Source: a bacterium (GTDB taxonomy: Bacteria > Patescibacteriota > Minisyncoccia > Phycocordibacterales > UBA12079). Taken from it: DNA of 33,175 nucleotides. Below the pieces are notes generated by a model, which did no database searches, was not told the origin of the DNA, and saw only the letters and a list, made by a program, of their open reading frames with translations. The position numbers and the translations under genes were made by a program. Below are positions 27,469 to 33,175 of the stretch, in pieces. How positions within the stretch are numbered: the first letter of the stretch is position 1; each line of letters begins with the position of its first letter. Where the stretch lies: contig DAOWHH010000014.1 of NCBI GenBank assembly GCA_030641525.1, positions 1-33,175 on the forward strand, read 5' to 3'.

Positions 27469-28281
27469 ATGTTTCATACTAAAAAATCATTAGGACAAAA
27501 CTTCTTAGAAGACTCCCAAATTCTAAATAAAATAATAGAAACAGCTAGTTTAAAATCCAGTGATATTGTTTTAGAGATTGGACCAGGACAAGGAACTTTA
27601 ACAACTAAAATTTTAGAAAAAGCTAAAAAAGTTATTGCTATTGAAAAAGATGATAGATTAATTAATTTTTTAGAAAATAAATTCAATAAAGAAATTAAAG
27701 AAGGGGGGTTGGAAATAATTCACTCTGATATTTTAAAATTTGATCACGAAGAATATTTTAAAGATTCTCAATATCAAATAATTGCCAATATCCCATATTA
27801 CATCACTGGTAAATTTTTAAAAAAATTTCTATCTTCAAATTCACAACCTACAAAAATGGTTTTAATGTTACAGAAAGAAGTTGCTCAAAGAATCATTGGA
27901 GAATCAAAAGACCCAAAGAAAAACAAAGAAAGTATTTTGTCTATTAGTATAAAAGTATATGGAATACCTAAATACATACGAACAATCCCTGCTAGATATT
28001 TTGAACCTCAACCAAAAGTAGATTCAGCTATTATTTTGATAGAAAAAATATCAAAAAGATTTTTTGAAGAAATAGATGAAGAATCTTTCTTTTTGTTAAT
28101 AAAAAAAGCTTTTTCAAGTAAAAGAAAAACTTTGGTAAATAATTTAGATTATTTACCGAAAAACGACTTAATTAAAGTATTTAAAAAATTAAATTTATCC
28201 CCTAAAATTAGGGCAGAAAACCTATCAATAGAAGATTGGAAAAATCTCTATTTTGAACTTATACCATTTCCCAAAAACTAA
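27469..28281 (+). CDS. rsmA: 16S rRNA dimethyladenosine transferase RsmA/KsgA
   Basis: Dimethylates two adjacent adenosines near the 3' end of 16S rRNA (E. coli A1518 and A1519) using SAM, a late step of 30S maturation. The 270 residues start F-H-T-K-K-S-L-G-Q-N-F-L, the conserved KsgA N-terminus. They show the SAM-binding motif L-E-I-G-P-G-Q-G-T-L-T, the acidic I-E-K-D at motif II, and the catalytic N-I-P-Y-Y-I-T, followed by the usual C-terminal helical domain. I place the start at ATG 27469. The in-frame TTG at 27433 is the -35 element and gives an unrelated N-terminal extension. Terminator 28300-28329 follows. Confidence 0.95.
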   Translation: MFHTKKSLGQNFLEDSQILNKIIETASLKSSDIVLEIGPGQGTLTTKILEKAKKVIAIEKDDRLINFLENKFNKEIKEGGLEIIHSDILKFDHEEYFKDSQYQIIANIPYYITGKFLKKFLSSNSQPTKMVLMLQKEVAQRIIGESKDPKKNKESILSISIKVYGIPKYIRTIPARYFEPQPKVDSAIILIEKISKRFFEEIDEESFFLLIKKAFSSKRKTLVNNLDYLPKNDLIKVFKKLNLSPKIRAENLSIEDWKNLYFELIPFPKN

Positions 28282-28299
28282 CTTAAAATCAGTTATCGT

Positions 28300-28330
28300 A
28301 AATTCAGCTATCCGATAGCTGAATTTTTCT
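28300..28330 (+). terminator. Terminator of rsmA
   Basis: AAATTCAGCTAT-CCG-ATAGCTGAATTT, a perfect 12-bp stem followed by TTCT and more T. Confidence 0.88.
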
Positions 28331-28343
28331 TTCCACTTTCCAG

Positions 28344-28415
28344 ATCCTCCTTAGGCAGACTTCGCTACACTCATCCCTCCTGAGACGGATTTCACTTCGC
28401 TCAACTTTCGGCTGA
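28344..28415. repeat. GC-richer direct-repeat patch with TTCGCT motifs
   Basis: Two imperfect units, CCTCCTTAGGCAGACTTCGCT and CCTCCTGAGACGGATTTCAC plus TTCGCTC, stand out from AT-rich surroundings. CTTAGGCAGA is shared with the tRNA-Pro half copies at 6461-6930, and TTCGCT with the hairpin loops at 4366-4640. No coding frame is supported. Confidence 0.45.
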
Positions 28416-28478
28416 CAAAGACAAACTTAACCTTATTAGTTATTCACAAAAATAACTCTAAAAAGACACTGAATTTGA

Positions 28479-28484
28479 TATAAT
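28479..28484 (+). promoter_or_regulatory. -10 box of the calcium-repeat protein gene
   Basis: TATAAT, 9 nt before the ATG at 28494; no Shine-Dalgarno. It is the only promoter seen before the next two genes as well. Confidence 0.5.
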
Positions 28485-28493
28485 TTATCTAGT

Positions 28494-29432
28494 ATGAATA
28501 AATATCTACCAAGCAAGAAAGTATTGGCTTTTTTAGGTGTAGTCTTTGTAATTTTTTCAATTATTTTTATATTTAAAAGGTTTCAAAATAGAGTTTCTAC
28601 TTATATTCCTAATATAAATAAAGAAGAAATAACAGAAGAAATAATTTCATTAGATTCAGATGGTGATGGATTAAAAGATTGGGAAGAAGTTTTGTGGAAA
28701 ACAGATCCTAATAATCCAGATACCGATGAAGATGGAACAAGTGATAATGACGAGATTTCATTAAACAGAAATCCGTTAATAGCAGGACCTAATGATGAAA
28801 TTACTGAAAATAAAAATAATATACAAAAACTTACAAGTGATTTGCGATCTAATACAGGACTCAATCAAACAGATATTTTCGCTCAAGAATTATTTATAGG
28901 CTATCTTGCATTAAAACAAGAAAATAAATTAGGAACTGAAGATCAAGACAAATTAATTCAAGCAATAGTTGGTAAAAATATACAATCAAATAATAAAGAA
29001 AATTATTTTATAGAAGATTTGATATTGGTTTCAGATAATCAGGATAATAGACAAAAATATGCGGATGAATTAAAAAATATGTTTTCTAAATTATCATCTG
29101 ATATGCGTAGTGATATTATTATATTAAAAGAAGCTTTGGATAAGGATGATATTAAAATATTAAAAGAAGCTGAAGAAAATATTATCGTTTATACCAATTT
29201 AATGAGTATATTGTTGAATATGGAAACACCTTTTGATTTAGGATCATTAAATCTACAAATAATAAATTTACTCTCTAACATAATTATTGATACAAAAAAA
29301 ATGAAAGCAGTCTTTATAGATCCGATATCAGCTTTAATTGCTTCTCAACAATATATTGAAGACGAAAATAAATTGATAATGACTTTCTCAGAAATTGGAG
29401 TATATTTCAATGAAAATAATATTGATTATTAA
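28494..29432 (+). CDS. Membrane-anchored protein with thrombospondin-type-3-like calcium repeats
   Basis: The 312 residues start with an uncleaved signal anchor (about 9-27, V-L-A-F-L-G-V-V-F-V-I-F-S-I-I-F-I-F), placing the rest outside the cell. Residues 53-85 form acidic repeats of the EF-hand-like or thrombospondin type 3 kind: D-S-D-G-D-G-L-K-D-W-E-E-V and D-T-D-E-D-G-T-S-D-N-D-E-I, with T-D-P-N-N-P between, expected to bind calcium. The remaining 210 residues are helical and match nothing I know. It is the first gene of a tight run (6 bp to the next), which ends with a VirB6/TrbL-like protein, so a structural part of that surface machine is a reasonable inference. Confidence 0.8.
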   Translation: MNKYLPSKKVLAFLGVVFVIFSIIFIFKRFQNRVSTYIPNINKEEITEEIISLDSDGDGLKDWEEVLWKTDPNNPDTDEDGTSDNDEISLNRNPLIAGPNDEITENKNNIQKLTSDLRSNTGLNQTDIFAQELFIGYLALKQENKLGTEDQDKLIQAIVGKNIQSNNKENYFIEDLILVSDNQDNRQKYADELKNMFSKLSSDMRSDIIILKEALDKDDIKILKEAEENIIVYTNLMSILLNMETPFDLGSLNLQIINLLSNIIIDTKKMKAVFIDPISALIASQQYIEDENKLIMTFSEIGVYFNENNIDY

Positions 29433-29438
29433 TCAAAA

Positions 29439-30893
29439 ATGAATTTCAAAAATACAAAAAACAAAAAAATAATTTTTCCTATTTTAATATTTTCTTTATT
29501 ATTTTTATCGATTCCAATAACCACTGAAGCTATACTTACTACCACCGAAGCTGCTAACACAACAGCTAATGTAACCAGTGCTGTACTTCTTGGTGGCATA
29601 GCAACTGGCATATCAGCTATAGTTGGATCCACAGGAGCTACAGCTGGATCCACAGGAACAACAGCCGCAAATACAGGTGTATTAATAGCAGCAGAAGAGG
29701 CAAAAGCGATTGATAAAAAATCTATGGACATAGGAGATGCTCTTGCTTATGCAACTGCTAAAGTTATGCTTAGGCATATTACTGATCGTACTATTAATTG
29801 GATAAATAGTGGTTTTGAAGGAAATCCTCTTGTTATAGAAAATCTTAGTATTTTTTCAAGAGGAATTACTGACGAAATTATTGGAGAATATATTATGGGA
29901 ACAAAATTAGCATTTTTATGTAGCCCTTTCAGTTTAGATATAAAATTTGCTTTATATCATTATTTCAACCCAAGAGCTCCTTCTTGTACCTTGTCTGATG
30001 TAATAGGTAATTCAGAAGATGCTATTAATTCCCTTAGAAATGATTGGAATTGGGCTACTTGGTTTTCTATGACAAGTAAACCTGATAATAATGCTTATGG
30101 ATCATTTATGAAGGCTGAATTAGCTATTAGTGGAGAAATAGCTAAAGCATTAAAGGAAGAGGATCAGGAATTAAGTTGGGGAAGTGGTTTTCGAAGTATA
30201 AAAAAATGCGACACCGTACTAGAGTGTACTCCAGATGGCGAAACTTGTTGGAATAACACAGAGGTAAATTGCCGAATGATAACCCCTGGAGTTTGGGTAC
30301 AAGAATTAGGTGGTGAATCTCTTAAATTTGGAAACCAAACTTTAGTTATAGCAGATGAAGTTAACGAAGTTATTGGTGCTGCTGTCGCATATGCGGTATC
30401 AGAATATATTATGGGTCCTGAAGGATTAATAGGAAGTACTATATACAACGAAGATTTAGAAGATATTGAATTACCTGGGATATATGATGATATATCAAGT
30501 AAAATTGAAAATTCATTAGAAAACGAAATTGAATATAAGAGTATAAAGGAAGAATCTTTGATGTTTGCTACAGACTGTGCCACAACTACAGCAACTATAA
30601 AAGGAAACTCATTAAAAATTGCTAAATTAAGAGAAAGTATTCCGTTAGAAATAACAAGATCTAGTTCTGTTATTACAGAATTAAATACATTAATATCTAA
30701 AGCTAATTCAGCTGAATTCCTTGATGAATGGACTAAAATAAATAATAATTTTGATGACATAGATACTCACAATCTAGTTGATATTTCAAATGCCCAAATT
30801 GAGAATGATTTTCTTGAAAGTGAATTGGTGATAAGTAATTACGAAGGTGAAGAATTAATTTGTATTAAAGATAAAGACGAAGAGGAGGAGTAA
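29439..30893 (+). CDS. Exported protein of a type IV secretion-like cluster
   Basis: The 484 residues have a Sec signal peptide (basic N-terminus, core I-I-F-P-I-L-I-F-S-L-L-F-L, cleavage near T-T-E-A, about residue 30). An Ala/Thr/Gly-rich hydrophobic stretch with G-S-T-G-A-T-A-G-S-T-G repeats follows (about 43-85) and may cross or line the membrane. A helical body carries several cysteines (S-C-T-L, K-K-C-D-T-V-L-E-C-T-P-D-G-E-T-C-W, N-C-R), likely in disulfides. The acidic tail ends C-I-K-D-K-D-E-E-E-E. I recognise this as a protein type often placed before VirB6/TrbL-like genes in Parcubacteria, without a defined function. It starts 6 bp after the previous stop, so co-transcription is likely. 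Confidence 0.75.
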   Translation: MNFKNTKNKKIIFPILIFSLLFLSIPITTEAILTTTEAANTTANVTSAVLLGGIATGISAIVGSTGATAGSTGTTAANTGVLIAAEEAKAIDKKSMDIGDALAYATAKVMLRHITDRTINWINSGFEGNPLVIENLSIFSRGITDEIIGEYIMGTKLAFLCSPFSLDIKFALYHYFNPRAPSCTLSDVIGNSEDAINSLRNDWNWATWFSMTSKPDNNAYGSFMKAELAISGEIAKALKEEDQELSWGSGFRSIKKCDTVLECTPDGETCWNNTEVNCRMITPGVWVQELGGESLKFGNQTLVIADEVNEVIGAAVAYAVSEYIMGPEGLIGSTIYNEDLEDIELPGIYDDISSKIENSLENEIEYKSIKEESLMFATDCATTTATIKGNSLKIAKLRESIPLEITRSSSVITELNTLISKANSAEFLDEWTKINNNFDDIDTHNLVDISNAQIENDFLESELVISNYEGEELICIKDKDEEEE

Positions 30894-30995
30894 AAAATAA
30901 TATTAAATATATGAAGCGAGCATATAATTCCTGCGTTCGGATTATGTAGAAATAAATATTAACATAATTATTTCTACCAATCCTCACTTGAAATT

Positions 30996-32945
30996 ATGAA
31001 AATCATTAAAAAATATAAATCAATATTAATTACAACAATATTTTCAACCTTAATATTTTTAGGAAATTTTAGTTTTGTTGGTGCCGAAACCTCTCCTAGT
31101 ATTTTTAGCATTGATAGTATTAAATTAGCTATTGCTAATATTATTTTAGGTTTAGCAGCTACAATCTTAGGATTAGCAGGAACTCTCTTTAATTTTGTAA
31201 TAAGTTATACCCTTAATTTTAAAGAGGTAATTGAAAATGTAGGGGTTGTAAATATCGGTTGGGAAATAATGAGGGATTTATCCAATATGGCTTTTATTTT
31301 TATTCTCTTGGCTATTTCAATTGCTACTATTTTGGGTATAGAAAAATATAATGCTAAAACTCTATTAAAACAAGTAATTATAGTGGCTCTCTTTATTAAT
31401 TTTTCTTTATTTATCACTAATGTCATTATAGATACTGCTAATGTTTTTACAGTTGGTTTTTATAATGCTATTACTGAAGATGTAGGTAGTGGTGGAACAG
31501 GTAATCAAGCCTGGGATAAAGGAATTTCAAATATATTTGCACAATCTTTAAATTTAGAAACTGTTTATGCTAAAGCGACATTAGAAAAGAAACCTGTTGA
31601 AAATATCTTGACAATGGCATTTATGGGTTCTATATTTTTACTTGTGACAGCTTTTGTATTTTTTGCTGCCGCTATTTTATTTATGAAAAGAATGATATTC
31701 TTGATGTTTTTAATGATATTATCTCCTTTTGCTTTCTTAGGATCAATTTTACCAGCCACCCAATCTCATGCTAAAAATTGGTGGAAAACATTATTTACTG
31801 AAGCATTTTATGCTCCTATATTTATGATGTTTATATATATAGTGGCTAGAGGAATAACTAGTGAAGCTTATCAAAATACTATAGGAGCAAAGAATACTGG
31901 TTTTGATAATATTGTTACAGGTACATCAGGAAGTGGGGTATCTTTTGTAATTTTTAATTTTATTTTAATTATTGGTCTAATGATAGCTTCTATCGTATCC
32001 GCTTCTAAATTAGGAGCTACTGGGGCAAAAGGAATGATGGGAATGGGAAAAGGTCTAAAAGAATGGGGAACTGGAAGAATCAAAGCTGGAGCTGGAGCTG
32101 GGGCTGGGGCTGCTACATTTGGAGCAACAGGACGACTTGGTAGAAGAGTTATTGGAGGGGTAGCTAGTAAAACCGCTGATTGGGCAAAAGACAAAGAGTT
32201 TGCAACTAACAGTATTGGTAAATTTGGAGTAGATAAGGTAAGAAAATTAGCTGATGCTAGTTTTGATGTTAGAAATATCCCCAAAGTAGGAAAAGCATTG
32301 GGCTTAGGTACAGGAATAAAAGGGGGTTATAAAACAAAAGTAATTGAACAAGAGAAAAAAAGAAAAGAATATGCTAAATTTCTTGGGGATGTAGTACAAA
32401 AAGATGACTCTGGAAAAGTAATAATGGATCCTACTACTGGAAAACCTAAAACTAAAAAAGGTTCTGAAATATATGCAAAAAATATCGGAGAAACTCGTGG
32501 ATTTGCTTCTGTACCAGGTTTTATACCAAAAATTGGTGGAAAAAAGATTTTACCAAGTATAGGAGGACGATCTATTATGAGTTCAATATTAGGAACAACA
32601 GAAGCAGATCAACAAGTCTCTAAAGCATTATTGGATATACCAAAAGCTGAAGAAGAATTAAAAATAGCTCAAAATAAATTAAAAGATAATAAAAATAAAG
32701 AGATCAAAAAGGCACGACATAAATTAAGAGTAATTAAAGATGAGATAAAAGATATTCGTGAAGTAGACAAAATAAAACCAAGCCCCGCTTTAAAAGAGAG
32801 CTTGTATAAAGCCGAAGATGAAGTTAAAGATATGGAAGCTAAAATAAAAGAGGAAATAGAAAAAGCAAAAGAAAAACTTAAAAAAACAAAAGAAAGTGTA
32901 AAAGTTAAGAAAGATGATAAAAAGAAACAAGAAAAAGATTTATGA
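30996..32945 (+). CDS. VirB6/TrbL-like type IV secretion polytopic membrane protein
   Basis: The 649 residues begin with a signal-like helix (about 8-30). They then hold about seven TM helices (roughly 43-70, 96-114, 124-146, 203-228, 231-253, 264-286, 305-330), the core layout of VirB6/TrbL inner-membrane channel components. The helix-rich segment A-K-N-W-W-K-T-L-F-T-E-A-F-Y-A-P-I-F-M-M-F (about 252-274) resembles the conserved tryptophan-containing part of that family. A Gly/Ala tract (K-A-G-A-G-A-G-A-G-A-A) leads into a long basic, coiled-coil cytoplasmic tail (about 360-649) ending K-K-D-D-K-K-K-Q-E-K-D-L. The tail is unusually long for VirB6. It is likely part of a reduced CPR type IV machine; the role is not proven. 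Confidence 0.8.
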   Translation: MKIIKKYKSILITTIFSTLIFLGNFSFVGAETSPSIFSIDSIKLAIANIILGLAATILGLAGTLFNFVISYTLNFKEVIENVGVVNIGWEIMRDLSNMAFIFILLAISIATILGIEKYNAKTLLKQVIIVALFINFSLFITNVIIDTANVFTVGFYNAITEDVGSGGTGNQAWDKGISNIFAQSLNLETVYAKATLEKKPVENILTMAFMGSIFLLVTAFVFFAAAILFMKRMIFLMFLMILSPFAFLGSILPATQSHAKNWWKTLFTEAFYAPIFMMFIYIVARGITSEAYQNTIGAKNTGFDNIVTGTSGSGVSFVIFNFILIIGLMIASIVSASKLGATGAKGMMGMGKGLKEWGTGRIKAGAGAGAGAATFGATGRLGRRVIGGVASKTADWAKDKEFATNSIGKFGVDKVRKLADASFDVRNIPKVGKALGLGTGIKGGYKTKVIEQEKKRKEYAKFLGDVVQKDDSGKVIMDPTTGKPKTKKGSEIYAKNIGETRGFASVPGFIPKIGGKKILPSIGGRSIMSSILGTTEADQQVSKALLDIPKAEEELKIAQNKLKDNKNKEIKKARHKLRVIKDEIKDIREVDKIKPSPALKESLYKAEDEVKDMEAKIKEEIEKAKEKLKKTKESVKVKKDDKKKQEKDL

Positions 32946-32948
32946 TTT

Positions 32949-33021
32949 AAGAATTAGGAATTAAGAAAACATTTGCAGCTAAAATTTTATACTTAATACT
33001 TACTACTTAATACTTATTTAT
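32949..33021 (+). repeat. Heptad arrays between the VirB6-like gene and the last gene
   Basis: Reverse-oriented units (AAGAATTAGGAATTAAG, about 32949-32965) follow the stop. Forward units TACTTAA, TACTTAC, TACTTAA, TACTTAT (32990-33017) precede the ATG. AATACT (33009-33014) ends 7 nt before it. Confidence 0.65.
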
Positions 33022-33175
33022 ATGTTTGAATTCAAACAATTAAAAGAAAAATTTTTATCTATCCCTGAGGATGTACGGGCGGCTATTTCATCTACTGACA
33101 TTGCTCAGAAATTACAAGAATTAGGAAATGAATATAGTTTACAGCTTGATGAAATAGATAAGTTATTTAATGAAA
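33022..33175 (+). CDS. N-terminus of an unknown protein (3' end outside window)
   Basis: The first 51 codons read M-F-E-F-K-Q-L-K-E-K-F-L-S-I-P-E-D-V-R-A-A-I-S-S-T-D-I-A-Q-K-L-Q, a soluble, helical, charged start with no signal peptide. I do not recognise a family from this much. The frame is open to the window edge. The start is supported by the heptad promoter with AATACT exactly 7 nt upstream. Its place after the VirB6-like gene suggests a further member of the secretion-type cluster. Confidence 0.7.
   Translation, partial: MFEFKQLKEKFLSIPEDVRAAISSTDIAQKLQELGNEYSLQLDEIDKLFNE

Noticed and set aside
29641-29731. Minus-strand ORF across the start of the exported 484-residue protein
   Set aside because: It is a shadow of the Ala/Thr/Gly-rich repeat codons. 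The + strand frame has the signal peptide and operon context.

Overview
This window looks like a stretch of chromosome from a Candidate Phyla Radiation (Patescibacteria, Parcubacteria-like) bacterium. That placement is inference. It rests on the very AT-rich sequence, compact housekeeping genes mixed with small lineage-specific secreted or membrane proteins, DUF5320 and GIY-YIG genes, a reduced type IV secretion-like cluster (VirB6/TrbL-like) behind a calcium-binding-repeat protein, and tRNAs without an encoded CCA next to a CCA-adding enzyme. There is no rRNA, transposase or CRISPR array.

Layout. 1-4.3 kb: the 3' end of trigger factor, a GNAT acetyltransferase, clpP, rny (RNase Y) and an HU gene. 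4.3-9.1 kb: an RNA-gene and repeat zone with two tRNA-Gly genes, tRNA-Pro, tRNA-Arg, displaced tRNA fragments and palindromes. Small genes sit among them (a 55-residue membrane protein, HD phosphohydrolase, 77-residue hypothetical, GIY-YIG nuclease, YraN, DUF134 and DUF5320). 7.7-11.2 kb also holds a four-box DnaA-type cluster and four parS-like palindromes. 9.1-15.5 kb: a truncated-looking alpha/beta hydrolase, cca, two secreted paralogues with a near-identical 5' end, a Xer-type recombinase, rpsO and a NYN-domain gene. 15.8-24 kb: a divergent pair of unknown genes with strong Shine-Dalgarno sites, pnp, a large membrane protein, a DksA/TraR zinc-finger protein, yifB, a four-TM protein and a coiled-coil protein. 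24-33 kb: a LysM-M23 peptidase, a UvrD/PcrA helicase with a frameshift at a nine-A run, rsmA, and a four-gene surface or secretion cluster that runs off the window.

How the genes work together. Several belong to RNA maturation and translation (RNase Y, PNPase, CCA-adding enzyme, RsmA, S15, tRNAs). ClpP and trigger factor handle protein quality. HU, YraN, YifB, UvrD and Xer act on DNA. The last cluster acts at the envelope.

Two regulatory patterns run through the window. First, at least ten genes have a -10 hexamer ending only 6-9 nt (usually exactly 7) before the start codon, which predicts leaderless mRNAs. A second class of small hypothetical, secreted or membrane genes has canonical -35/-10 promoters, a real leader and a strong Shine-Dalgarno site. 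Second, many gene-to-gene gaps carry degenerate 7-bp repeats (TACTTAA or AACTTTT types) just before the start codon, often with an inverted copy just after the previous stop and a perfect hairpin between. The forward arm contains the promoter. The tRNA zone carries the most unusual architecture: serial displaced copies of tRNA ends, in one case wrapped around a GIY-YIG nuclease gene.
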